This document shows positions 23,901 to 35,152 of a stretch of DNA of 64,000 nt, piece by piece (positions within the stretch are counted from its first letter, which is position 1; each line of letters opens with the position of its first letter). The stretch is from the NCBI GenBank assembly GCA_012932865.1, contig SAXG01000072.1, positions 1-64,000 of the forward strand. Direction: 5' to 3'. The notes beneath the pieces were generated by a model. The model did no database searches and was not told the DNA's origin. It was given only the letters and a program-made list of their open reading frames with translations. The stretch comes from Amylostereum areolatum. Lineage: Eukaryota > Basidiomycota > Agaricomycetes > Russulales > Stereaceae. Both the position numbers and the translations under genes were made by a program.

Positions 23901-24774
23901 GTGGATTGTGATGTTTCTACTCATGAAATTCGAAGGTGGCGGTGGTGGCGGCGGCGATGGCGCTCGTGAGAGTGTATGAAAAGAATCATGCTGGGCATTT
24001 GGAGTCAATCGTAAGCCTGCTCGGGACATGGGTGCGTCCATCTTCTGTATTGCAGCGTTACACAGTGCGCTGAATTGGCTGTACGCAGGTCGACAGCGTA
24101 AGGGAAACCCACAGGAACTAACTCGTCGTAGACGAGGGGCTGGCGTGAGAGCTTCGATCGTCAATCGCCAATCCAATGCAACTTGATATCAAAGGCTACA
24201 GATGGCAGATGGCAAGACAGGGCATGTCTGCGCAAGATGGTATGGATTGGGGGTATACAGCGGTCGGCGTCCTGCATTTCTCTCTTTCAGTAACTTGTAC
24301 TTATACATCCATTCAATCCAATCCAAGTCGTCCATCGTCCACCCCTGCCCCAGCTCTCGTGTCATGACAAAAAATTCGTGGAGTGGTGCATCCCTCATGG
24401 CGCTTACTATATGAAGGGGATGAATCTCACAGGAAGAGCATTGGTGCTACTTCCTATCTATAATCCTGTTCGATTTCTCAGAAGCACGTAAATGGAAGAT
24501 GTGCGACTGCAGGCCATTGAATGGTCGCCTCAAAGAGTCCGAAGGAACGACCAGCACCGAAGATCGATAGCGGGTAATGAGGAAATAGGACCCCGTATTG
24601 ACGCTGATTTACTTTGCTATTGGGGACTAGGCGAGGAACTCACGGACGTACTATCCAAGACCGTCAGTCCTCACCGCGAGGTTGCAACCGTGGGGTTCTC
24701 TCGGCTTTCAACAAGGCTTATCTGCGACGAGGTCTGCTCTATATAGAGGTTAACCCTGTCCTCTAGGCAGCAAG
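20977..24774. other. gene-poor stretch of 3.8 kb
   Basis: It follows the 3' UTR of the PriA-like gene. No transposon domain, tRNA or spliced gene recognised. The most protein-like open stretches are 22471-22860 (-), with EVQTPAEIFPVLDSQ, GIVGACGRVGRLVDCPEETI and RISLVSSGFWNRVLVVSPP, and 24492-24746 (+), with ADLLCYWGLGEELTDVLSK. Neither could be extended into a gene. Confidence 0.45.
24740..24746 (+). promoter_or_regulatory. TATA box of the wax-synthase-like gene
   Basis: TATATAG, 29 bases before the ATG at 24775. This implies a very short 5' UTR or that the motif is fortuitous. Confidence 0.4.
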
Positions 24775-26062
24775 ATGGAGAGATCCCCCCTTTCCTTCGT
24801 GCGACACATAGTCCTTCCCGACATCCTCCTCATTACCCTCATCGCAACACAACCGCCCACCCCCACCCGGTTCCTCGGCTTTGCCGTCGTGCTTTATGCG
24901 TCTGTGACCGCCCTGGCGTGCACTGCCGGGGGGGCTACGACAAACTACTCCATTGGTTTCCTCCTAGGTATACAGGTCTTCACCGCGCTTCGCTTTCTGT
25001 GGCTCGAGAGACCGCTCGATGTGCACCGCCATGAACGCGACGGCCAACCGCCCCGCGAGATGTCGATATGGCGTCGCCTTTACTGGGCCTTCTGCCTGGA
25101 TCATGGCTTCAGGGGCGTAGGGTGGACGCATCAGGTGGGTTCGTCGCGTTCGAGTGTGGGTTAAAGTTGCTGATGAGCTTGCCAGGTCAAGAACGTCCCA
25201 CCGCGTCCGACCGAGCACCCAGGCGTCTTTATCAGCCAATGTCTTCTCCGAGCTCTCTGGTATTTCCTCCTCGCGGACGCAGCCAATACATACGTCTGTG
25301 CCGTCGATGGCATCCACCCGCAAGGATACGCCTTGCGGACCTCTATCAGTACGGCCTGGATTTGTGTCACGTACGCAATGCTGAACAGCGAATACCTCGC
25401 GCTGGCCGCGCTGGCCGTCGCGCTTCGAATCGGCCGTCCTGAAGACTGGCCGGACATCTTTGGAAGCGCGTCCGAGGCGTTTACGCTCCGGAACTTCTGG
25501 GGGTACGTGCTTCTTCGCGGTCTACGCACTGCTGTACGCTTGTTCACCCTCTCGTTCACCCTCGACAGGAAAGTTTGGCATCAGAACCTTCGGAGGGTAC
25601 ACTATCCCCTTCCTTGCCCGCATGCCGTTCCCCAATCTGACGCCCTGCATGCAGCTCTTCGTCCCACTTGGCCAACGTATCGCGCAAGCATGGGGGTTCA
25701 AGCGTGGCACGCTGCTTTCCTCGTATACCCAGCTGTACGCCGCGTTCGTCGTGTCGGGCGTGATCCACAGCTCCGGCGATGCGATGGTTGGACGGGCGTA
25801 CACGGGGGTGTCCATGCCGTTTTTCCTTCTTCAGGCCGCGGCGATTACGGGAGAAGACGCTGTGGTCGCGCTCGGGCGAAGGCTGGGCATTGCGCCGTCG
25901 CGGGCGGTGAAGACGCTGGGATATGTGTGGGTGTTTGGTTGGATCTCGGCCACGTTTTCGATGTACCGAGATCTGTCGATTGAGACTGGCTGGGACTGGT
26001 CGGCGGAATGGCCTATTTCGCCGTCGAGTGGGCTGTTGCGGATGGTTGGCGTGCTGAGTTGA
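24775..26062 (+). CDS. wax-synthase-like membrane acyltransferase
   Basis: Exons 24775-25134, 25186-25502, 25569-25596 and 25655-26062 sum to 1113 bases, giving 370 residues. Several membrane helices are visible: DILLITLIATQ; FLGFAVVLYASVTALACTAG; ALWYFLLADAANTYVC; FAAFVVSGVIHSSGD-like segments; and a final TLGYVWVFGWISATFSMY. The 28-base third exon completes FWGKVWHQNLRR, the FWG..WHQ.LR motif whose His is the expected catalytic residue of the wax synthase domain (MBOAT-related, PF13813). VSGVIHSSGD may supply the second conserved His. Such fungal proteins acylate alcohols or terpenoids in the ER; the substrate here is unknown. No biosynthetic neighbours are seen. Confidence 0.85.
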
Positions 26063-26348
26063 GGCAAGACGAACTGCATCAGTGTCGAGGGAGTACTTAT
26101 GTGATAGGCTCTTGGTTTCAGCCGTTAGTACTACGATTTTCTCTGGAATCGTGAATCTTCCAAGCGTGATGCCCGTGCAGTGGTGCGCATTACAAGTTGT
26201 AGCAGTCACGGACGGTTCTTTCGCAGGCGCGTCGCGCGTCAACACGTCCTGCTTTACGCTATCATATCGACGTATAGCTTCATAACCCTTCTTGTACCAC
26301 CTTTTCCTCTGCATCTACTCTCTGTCACACTAGAAGAGCTCCTTGCAT

Positions 26349-28035
26349 ATGGCCAATACGTTGACGGAATATCTCGCCTCGCAAGAAGAGCTCGTGCAAG
26401 AAGCCGCGCTCGCGCTCCCGCACTCCTTCTCCCAATGCACCTACCCACGCGGGGCCATCCGCCAGGCGGTCTACCTCTGCAAAACATGCAACGAAACGCG
26501 AGGGATCTGTTCCGCGTGCTCGATCGCTTGCCACACCGACCACGAACAGCTCGAGCTCTTCCCCAAGCGAGCGTTCCGGTGCGACTGCCCCACGCGCGCG
26601 CTCGGCCACGCGTGTACGCTGCACAAAGTCCTGGAGGATGTCAACGCGGGCAATGTTTACGGGCAGAACTTCAAGGGCGCGTTCTGTAGGTGTGGCAGGC
26701 CGTACAATGCGGACGAGGAGAGGGAGACGATGATCCAATGTCTAGCGTGCGAGGTATGTGCCACTCCGCCTCTCCTTTGACCTTTCCTTCCAACCCCTCT
26801 TTCGACACGGCTTTCTGGACCAAAAATTCCATATATCTTTCCTTTCAAACACCGTGCTCATGACATGGGGCATCGGCTTACGTTTCCGGTTTTAGGACTG
26901 GTTGCACGAATCCTGCCTTCACCTCCGCGAGCGCCCGTCCTCGCGCGAGCCATCTCCTGCCCCACCAGCTATTGAACCTACCGAAACCCAAGCAAGCATC
27001 GACAACGACGACGCCCAGTCCGAAGCCTCGTCCTCCGGTCTCCCGCCGCCTCTGATCACAGCGGACGACTACGAAGCGCTCGTCTGCGGTGCGTGCGTCG
27101 CACAGATCTCCATTCTCCAGCGTTGGGCAGGGACGCCGGGAGTCCATATCGTCATGCGTGATGCGCCAGACGCGCCGTGGAAAGTCGTGGATGGACCCTT
27201 TCCGGCCGACGTCCCAGACGAGAAGACGCACGTCAATATTGCGGAGGACGGAGAGGGAACTGGAGAAGGCGTGCAGCTCGGTCACAAACGCGCACACTCG
27301 AACTCACTGGAGACGTCAGAGGCGAAACGAGCGCGCACGTCGCCGGCGCCGGCGTGTCTTGCGCCCCCGGAGAACCCAGTCGCGCAGAGAATGTATGCAG
27401 CCCTATCCACGTCTCCAGACGAGGCCACCACACTCGGCGCGGGGGATGTCTTCCTGACGGAGGGCTGGCGCGGGCGGTGGTGTCGATGCGGATCCGTACG
27501 TCCATCCATCCTCTTTATGGGCGGTTTCCCGTCGGCTTACAGGGATCCACGCAGTGTCTCCCGCAACTGGAAACTCGACCATACCTCCTGGAGGAGGAGG
27601 AGACGTACGAGCCGCCCGAGGACCCCGATTCGCGTATGTTCTTCGTCTGTTTTTTCACCTTTTTTTCTGACCTCGTTCCCTCGCAGACCTCTCGCTCGAA
27701 GAGCTCGGCATGCGCGCGCTCTCCCGCCTTCCACGCGACCGCGCCATCGACGGCATCCACGCGTTCAACGACATGCGGTGCGTCTCTCTTTCACCCCCTT
27801 CCTTCTCATTTCCCCGACGTCCCTCTTCCTTCCTTCTCGTCTTGCCACAGGTCCCTGTTTTTCATTTTCTCGAATCATAAATGGACCTGGTTGACTGAAC
27901 GATCGTGACAGGGACGGATTGCTCGCGTTTCTGCGCCCGTTCGCGCAGGAGGGCAAGGTCGTCGCGGAAGCGGACATCCACGCGTTTTTCGGTGCACGGG
28001 CTGAGGCGGATGCGGCAGCGAGGAGGGATCGGTGA
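26349..28035 (+). CDS. UBR7/mlo2-type E3 ubiquitin ligase
   Basis: Exons 26349-26753, 26896-27495, 27555-27633, 27687-27777 and 27912-28035 sum to 1299 bases, giving 432 residues. The N-terminal UBR box is complete: CTYPRGAIRQAVYLCKTC, GICSACSIACHTDHEQLEL and FRCDCPTRALGHACTLHK. A PHD-like segment follows (FCRCGRPYNADEERETMIQC and CEDWLHESCLHL, later ADDYEALVCGACV). Then an acidic region and the conserved C-terminal part CLPQLETRPYLLEEEETYEP, PPEDPDSHLSLEELGMRALS and AFNDMRDGLLAFLRPFA. UBR7 proteins recognise N-degrons and, in animals, ubiquitylate histone H2B; S. pombe mlo2 is the fungal relative. All five exons join in phase. Confidence 0.92.
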
Positions 28036-28640
28036 CGGGTCTTTGTGCTTCGAGTGCGGTTTCTCAGAGTCGTACTGCGTTGTACGTTCTGTGTAATGGT
28101 ATTGAGTTAATGGATTGCGGTGCACCATCCTTCGATCGCACGTTCTATCGAGAGGGGATGTGTGTAGGAGATCGGGCGGATGTGTGTTGGTTTCCACCGA
28201 GTATGCTCTCCTCTTCTTCTTGTTCATTTTTTTCGCCGTAGTCCTGCGCACATGCACATGCATATGCACATATTTATACACACATGTACCATACCGCAGC
28301 TCGCTCTACGATTAATATATTAATGCCTTGTCTGGTGTCTGGGAGGGGAACCACGTGATTGCATGATAGCCAACGATACTCGGTGTACGGGTAACAAAGC
28401 TTTCCCTTTCCCCCACTACTACTACCTTCACATTCAAGCCTCTCCCTTCGACCTCCATGTCTGGAGAGTGCTGGCCCAGTATCGGTGGAACAGGACGCAT
28501 ATACTCTTCTCTGAAGGACCCGAGGCCATCAAGAGCAATATGTACATCACATCGGCGTGTGCTATCGACTCACGCGAACTCCCTTCCGGGACAATTCTAT
28601 CTACCTCTCTATCCCCCGGAATCTAGGATCAAACCCTCCA
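28036..28640. other. intergenic, no gene seen
   Basis: 3' region of the UBR7-like gene; includes an AT-rich, CA/TG-rich stretch around 28250-28320. Confidence 0.5.
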
Positions 28641-29650
28641 TCATAAACTAGCGTTCACAATCTCCACCGAGGACCCATCACTGCTACACACCACATGCTG
28701 ACTTTTATACCCATAGCGCACCTGACCGTCGACCACCAGTGGCTCAAGCTTTGTGACCTTCGACTCAAGACGGGACCTTGGGCCATACAACTCAACAGAG
28801 ATATGCTCTCCAGGGGCTCTGTGCGCGTTATCCGAAGACTGTGAGGACCGGATTAAACTCATACGGACGACTTCGTGCTTCCGCTGGGAGATAGGCTACA
28901 TGACGCGCACCGGGATCATGACGCGCAGGCAAGACCTTTCTGTGCTTTTCGACGGCTCCTGTGGGTGATACCAATAAGGCGTGAGGTACCTTCCTCTGGA
29001 TATATCTTGTGCTGCTCATTCACTCAGTCGAAATTTGTGTGCAGGTTCTTTATTTAATGAAGATCACCGAGACGACCGCGGCGAGGCGTTGATGGGACTT
29101 TGGAGTTTGGACTGTTCTCGCACGCTCATCTCGACTTCCCCGATGGCACACTCCACGACGCTCGCAATCACCGTCCCCGCCCCAGAATCGACTTGGCGTA
29201 ACCCCACTCCCCTCATTCCAAGCCTCGGAAACCCCAAGAATGACCTGGAGACGATCCTCGGGGCCGGCGATGATCCTTCTTCAATCAAGTCGTGCAGCGG
29301 TGCATCCTCCTCTGCCTTCCTCATCCGGCCGTATCCTCCCGCTTGCATGCCACGAGGACGGTCGCTTCCAGTCTGAAGATCTGACCCCACGTCGCCTCGC
29401 GCGCGCAACGCGTGGACACGCCCTTTATGGGTCTCTCGCCTTCTTGCCATCTATTGGCCCTTGCCTTTCTGGTGCATTTCGGAGATGCTCTTGGAATCGC
29501 GGAGGGACAAGCTCGGGTCGTTTGTGCGCTTCTGCCGCTCGGGATTGGTCCGAGGTCTATGCGCGGGAGTATTCTGAGCGCGACGGGATGAGAGGGCTTC
29601 GTGCTGGATAGGCTGGGGCGCCGGATACGTGTGCGCACGACGACGCGCCA
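28641..29650 (-). other. possible hypothetical gene or genes, structure unresolved
   Basis: Two minus-strand stretches look protein-like. The first (28641-28862) reads GEHISVELYGPRSRLESKV and VVDGQVRYGYKSQHVVCSS and ends EIVNASL. The second (29064-29350) reads MRKAEEDAPLHDLIEEGSSP and VGLRQVDSGAGTVIASVVE and ends SPINASPRSSR. An ATG at 29650 (MARRRAHTYPAPQP) could begin the second. I could not join them with convincing splice sites and recognise no domain. They would be divergent from the GH18 gene at 29807. Confidence 0.3.
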
Positions 29651-29806
29651 TGTGCAACGCAAGACCCACCAAGTCCACGTCCAGGTACTTCTCACCAAAC
29701 TAACCAGAAGGAAGGGTATAAGGTCTGGAGGAATATCGGCGGTAGCGATAGCTTGGGCTCTTCTCAGCTTCCCCCCCTATTCGCCCTTTATTTCCTGCCC
29801 GCAAGG

Positions 29807-31339
29807 ATGGTGTCCTTCCGTAACGCGCTCGCCCGTGCTGTCGCGGTCATTTCAGTCGCGGCACTCTTTGTCGTCGATACCCGGGCGGAGTCCACTGCTG
29901 AACTCGTCGACCGCGCGAAGCACAGTTCCGACGCTACCCCGGCCGCGCCCCACTTCGTCGTGTACAGCGACCAATGGGTCTCAGGCGAGAACGGCCCTCC
30001 GGACGTATCCGTCGTAAACGTGAGCGCATCGTCCTTCGCGCCCATCGTCCTGCTCACGACCTTTCCCGTCTTTTGCCACATTTCTCAGGGATTCAACACC
30101 TTGTACGCCCCTCCGATTCTATCCCAAAGTCTAGCTCGCTGACTCCATCCCCAGCATACTCTCCTTCCTCCTCATCTCTGGCCCCGCAGACCAGGCCGTC
30201 GAGTGGACGCTGATCTCCGCAGATGACCGCGCCGCGATCAAGTCCCAATACGCCGCGGCCGGCGTCAAGCTCTTGGTCTCCGTCTTCGGCTCGACCGACG
30301 CGCCCACCTCCACCAACGCGGACCCGATCGCGACCGCCAACACGATGGCGGCATGGGTGAAGCAGTACGACCTGGACGGCGTCGACGTGGATTACGAGGT
30401 GGGCGTCCGCTTTCCTTTCCTGGGCGGCGAAATGGTGCCGGCTCGCTGACACCCGTCGTTTGTTATCATTTGCTTTTTTTTTTGGTTCGTCTCGGGCGCG
30501 TCAGGACTTCAACGCGTTCAACAGCGGCACGGACAGCGCGGTCAATTGGCTCGTGTCCTTCACCACCCAGCTTCGCGCCCAGCTGCCAGCTGGACAGTAC
30601 ATCATCACGCACGCGCGTACGTCTCCACTCTGTCTTTCCATGATGACCTTGTCCACTTACGTCTGCGACGTTGTCACGCGCAGCGGTAGCTCCGTGGTTC
30701 CAGTCCTCCTGGCCTGGTGGAGGATATATCGCCGTCAACAAAGCCGTCGGAAGCCTCATCGACTGGGTACGTGACCAACCGTTCCATCCTCCCCCCCTCT
30801 CCCCTCGACGCTCACCTCTCTTGCTCTACAGTACAACGTTCAATTCTATAACCGTAAGCCCTCCCCTCGCCGCCGCTTGAAACCGCTCTGACGTCCCGCT
30901 CCCGTTCATCCGCAGAGGGCAGCACCGAATACACCACCTGCGCCAACCTCCTCACCACCTCCGGCGGCGCCTATCCCGGCTCCTCCGTCTTCGAGATCGC
31001 CGCGAACGGCGTCCCGACGAACAAGATCGTCATCGGCAAACCCGCCGCGGCCGGCGACGCGAGCACGGGGTACATGTCCCCGTCGACGCTCGCGGGGTGC
31101 GCCGCGCAGGCGACGGCCAAGGGCTGGAGTGAGTATCGCATTTTTTTCCCTTATCGCTTCGGGGAGAGCGTTAGCTGACAGTGATCGGTAAAAATAGATG
31201 CGGGGATCATGACGTGGGAGGTGAGCCCGTCGCTTTTTGCGCCTTATTGGATGGGGCTGATGGGATGTATGCGCTTCAGTACCCCGACGCCGCCGCCTCC
31301 TGGATCAAGACCGTGCGCGCGCAGGCCTGGCCGATGTGA
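29807..31339 (+). CDS. secreted GH18 glycoside hydrolase, copy 1
   Basis: Nine exons: 29807-30019, 30089-30102, 30155-30398, 30505-30616, 30684-30766, 30832-30853, 30916-31128, 31198-31220, 31280-31339. They sum to 984 bases, giving 327 residues. N-terminal signal peptide (NALARAVAVISVAALFVVDT). The GH18 signature DGVDVDYE has its catalytic Glu (residue 157) as the last codon of exon 3. Other GH18-like parts: FVVYSDQWVSGENGPPDVS, FNTFILSFLLISGPADQAV, GVKLLVSVFGSTDAPTS, QYIITHAPVAPWF and NKIVIGKPAAAGDAS, ending MTWEYPDAAASWIKTVRAQ. It lacks an obvious chitin-binding module. GH18 enzymes of this short fungal type cleave chitin or N-glycan chitobiose cores; which one is not decided by sequence. 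Exons of 14, 22 and 23 bases are shared with the convergent paralog. Confidence 0.9.
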
Positions 31340-31882
31340 GCGCGACGACGCTGATGTGAGCCCGGGCGGTTTGCTTATGTTATGGGCGGTTGGGATGTGG
31401 GCCCGCGGTGGTTGTGCTACTTATCTCGTTCACGTCTATGTGTTCGCTTCTCTTCTGGGGCCATTACATAGGGTACCGTTATTGTATTTATGTAACATAT
31501 TTTTCAAACCAGCGAATTGCACCTTGTATCGATGTTCGCGGGTGGAGAGGAGAGAGGATGGTCGGTTACAAGAGTACAGTACGTGGTAACTTATCGAGTT
31601 AGTTCTCAACCCGACTTTCCACAGTAATTGTTTTCTGTCAACAACGAGCAGCTTCGACTGCGTTGTTATAATTATGAATACACCCAAGTCCCAACGAAGG
31701 ATATATGCACAATCGCCCTAGAAACCCCAAAGGAGTGGAAAGAACAAAGGAAGGGAAGATCGATTGCCTCTAAGCTCGGAGCGAAGGTCGAGAAAGAAAA
31801 CCCCCAGGAGAGGATCGGAGGATCGGAGGGGTCGGTGGTCGGGGAACGTGAAGTTTTGATTTCGTGCTTGGGCTGGGGGAGA
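31340..31882. other. spacer between convergent GH18 genes
   Basis: Holds the two 3' UTRs; no gene seen. Confidence 0.6.
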
Positions 31883-33420
31883 TCACACGGGCCATGCCTG
31901 CGAGCGGACGGTCTCGATCCAGGAGGAGGCGGCGCTCGGGTACTAGAGCAAAAAGTCAGCCTCAAGGACGGCAGAGACACTGGAAAGAAAGGGCGGACCT
32001 CCCATGCCATAACCCCCGCATCTGCAAGATAAGTAAGCAGTCGTCCGACCGTCAGCCTCACGAAGCCTGGTACGGGGTAACAACGAATAGAACGCACTCC
32101 ACCCCTTCGCCTTCGCCTTCGCCACGCACGCGGCTAGAATAGACGCGTCCACGTACCCGCTGACAGCGTCCCCAGCGGACGCGGGCTTTCCGATGACGAT
32201 CTTGTCCGTCGGCACCCCGTTTGCGGCGATCTCGAACACGGAGGAGCCGGGGTAGGGCGCGCCCGAGTCGTTCAGGAGGCCGTCGCAGGTGGTGTATTCG
32301 GTCGTACCCTCTAGTACATGGTACATGTCGGAACCAGGAGGAAAATATCGGGGGGCGGAGCAGGGTGGCGCGACGTACGGTTGTAGAATTGGATGTTGTA
32401 CTGTAGGAGAGAAAAAGACCGTCGATGAGACAGTCGGGAGAAACAAGGAGTATGGAAGGGACGGACCCAGTCGATGAGGTCGCCAACGGCGGCGTTGATC
32501 GCGAGGTATCCTCCGCCGGACCAGGTAGATTCAAACCTAGCATGCATCGAGTCGACGATCGTCAATAGTCGCTCACTCTCTGAGTCTACAAACGTGCGAA
32601 ACACGTACCAGGGTGCGACCGCTATAAGTCCGTCAGCATGTATGCGGCGGCTGAGTCGGGGAGTAGACGGGGACGTACGCGCGTGTGTGATCAGATATTC
32701 GCCGGCGGGGAGCTGCGCGCGCAGCTGCTTCGTGAACGCGTTGAGCCAGTCCACCGCCCTCGACGTCCCGTCATTGAACGCGTTAAAATCCTAACGCCCA
32801 CCGTGCGTCCGAGTCAGACGTCTTTCCCACCTCGAAACGGCCATATGTACCTCGTAGTCGACGTCGATCCCGTCCAACCCGTACTCTTTCACCCACGCCG
32901 CCATCGTGTTGGCCGTCGCCACCGGGTCCGCGCCACTCGACGTGGGCGCGTCCGTCGAGCCGAAGGCGGAGACCATGAGCCTGACACCCGCGTCGGCGTA
33001 CTGCTGCTTGATCGCGGCGCGATCATTTGCGGAGATGAGCGTCCACTCGACGGCCTGGTCCGCGGGTCCGGAGATCAGGAGAAACGAGAGGATACTGTGG
33101 AGAGAAGGTGGATAGATGGGTGAGGTCGGACTGGGCGGACGTACAAGGTGTTGAAGCCCTGGAATCGCGTGGCGTCGTGAGCGATACGTTTAATGGAGCG
33201 ATGAGATCAGACTCACGGTCACGACGGACACATCAGGAGGGCCGTTCTCGCCTGAAACCCACTTGTCGCTGTACACGACGAAATGCGGCGCGTCTTGCGC
33301 TGCAGCCGAAGCGTACTTCACCCGCTGCGTCAGGCCGCCCATCGGCTGTGCAGATCCATTGACGGAAACGAGGGAGGCGAAGGCAACGAGACGAGCGAGC
33401 GTGTTGCGGACGGTCACCAT
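31883..33420 (-). CDS. secreted GH18 glycoside hydrolase, copy 2
   Basis: Tail-to-tail paralog of the gene at 29807. First exons 33217-33420, 33145-33158 (14 bases), 32851-33094 (244 bases, same length as in copy 1) and 32679-32790 (112 bases, same length). The active-site motif is DGIDVDYE at the end of exon 3. Other parts match: FVVYSDKWVSGENGPPDVS, FNTFILSFLLISGPADQAV, GVRLMVSAFGSTDAPTSSG and DKIVIGKPASAGDAVSGYV. It ends MAWEYPSAAASWIETVRSQ AWPV at the stop (31883). Copy 2 has one more intron, splitting APWF (GTACGT..TAG, about 32544-32612). Signal peptide in the first 25 residues. Confidence 0.9.
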
Positions 33421-33512
33421 TGCTACGAGGGATGGAGTTGGTCAAGACAAAGGGGATAAAAGAAAGTGAGATTCAGAAGCCGTAGCTGGCGGATCCTATC
33501 CATCTAGGGAGG

Positions 33513-33521
33513 CTTTTTATA
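33513..33521 (-). promoter_or_regulatory. TATA box of GH18 copy 2
   Basis: TATAAAAAG on the minus strand, about 95 bases before the ATG at 33420. Confidence 0.5.
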
Positions 33522-34721
33522 CGTCCATTTTGAACAAGACGTCGAGGAAGAATGGACCGTGGTGAAGCTGCACACGGTAGAATGCCCCCACCCGAAAAGA
33601 AATTAGTTGGGAATCTGACGGAGTCCGCGTGGGGTGAAGATATCGTCGTAACCTCGTCGCCGGAATCCACGAAAGTTGCCCCACGCACGAAGTTGGATGC
33701 ATATTCCAGCAGAACCGAGAGTAGGACGACCGCCAGAAACAGAACCGTCGATCAGTGGGCGGGAGCAGAGGCCATAGTAGCACGCCATGTGGCTGTTGTC
33801 CATCGGCATTCATAATTCTGAGGCTAACATCGATTCGGTGCGTGCGGAGAATGCAGCTTTTTTTGACCGCTGCAGTCGTCCTCGTGAAATGCAGCGTGCG
33901 TTTAGGCATCCGTTTGTTCGGCCATCACTGTGTGAAACGGATCAAGTCGAAAAGGCAAGAATCGTGCCATCCGGGTCCTTCATCGAAAGAGAGCCCATGA
34001 GCACGAAACATATTGCGAAGGTCCAAGCGAAGTTTGAGGCAGAGAAAATCTTGTTTCAGAGGCTGAAGTTGGTAACAAGGACAGACTGGCGTCGAAAAAG
34101 GCGTCGATGCAATGGAAGATTGAACTGATTGATGTCGATGGTTCTCCATATGCGCCGTGCAGAACCAGACAAAAAAATCTATACACTAGTGAGTCTCAGA
34201 ATATCCACTTATATGACAGTGAGAAAGGACGGAGCTTGTAGCATGCGGTGCAGCATATGGGGAGCATTCCGCTCGTGGCGTTGACCTGAGATCAACCTAC
34301 GAACTCGCATTCGCGGGTCGTGTTATACAAGCTGGTTGCATAACATATTGGGAGAGAACGGATGGACGAGAAGGGAGCTATGATGGGATGGTAAGAGGTC
34401 AAAGAAGGAATGATCATCGTGGATGCTGGAGTCGGACATGAAGGAACCGAACCACGTGCCAGTGCGTAAATTGGGTCGAGGTTCAACGTTCAATACGTTC
34501 AATGAACGACGGTGCTCAACTCGGCGCGCAAGAAAACAACTGGGTGTCGTTCATATTTGGGAGATAAAGTACATGCAAACATTCTTCAAGCCAGATCACA
34601 GTCTGCATCGCGCCCAGAGCAGTGGGGTGGAGAGTACACGGCCCGGGAAGAAGGTGTATCTGTGCGCACGATGTTAGAGAGTATGCCGGATACACAAGGT
34701 ACACGGACGTACCACCCGCAC
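33522..34721. other. intergenic stretch, no gene called
   Basis: Several overlapping open frames of 60-130 codons on both strands, none with motif or splice support. It lies between GH18 copy 2 and the kinase-like fragment. Confidence 0.45.
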
Positions 34722-35152
34722 TTAGCCCCCCGAGATCCTTGAAACCGTGGTCATGAGCGATGCTGGACCGAATGATAATAGGAAAAGAATATACCTAACG
34801 CCCTTCCCGATCCTCCACAATATCCTCGGCTCGTAGCCCAGCCTCCCAAGCACCCGCACCTGGACCAGCTCGTCCTCCATCGCCCTCACAATCCCATCAT
34901 GCGCCTTGCCACGCGCCTTCACGCCGGCAACGGTCATCGACGTACCTCGCCGTGTGGTACTCGATAGAGATGCACGTCCCCTCGTCCTTTAGGCAGGGGG
35001 TCTTCGATGTCCGCCTCGAACCATCCAAAGCAGCGCGCGGTCGTGCTGCCCTGCAAACACCTCAACTCGTCGTGGAACCATGCCTCACGGGCCAGCGATG
35101 CGCCCCGGTGTGGGTTCGCGACCTTGACTACGAACGGGGAGCACGTCCACAA
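34722..35152 (-). pseudogene. kinase-like fragment related to 6678-8091
   Basis: Minus-strand reading FVVKVANPHRGASLAREAWF, HDELRCLQGSTTARCFGWFE and ADIEDPL aligns with the kinase-like gene (LVVKIAFTNRVEMLAREAWF, YDEMESLQGSVIPRCYGWFE, MDL). After a C-run the expected continuation shifts frame (CISIEYHTAR before a GTACGT donor), and downstream only DELVQVRVLGRLGYEPRIL is protein-like. No DIS..NIL or DFG motif follows. It is probably a decayed or partial copy. The upstream part (35250-35700) may contain its N-terminus but is not convincing. Confidence 0.55.
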
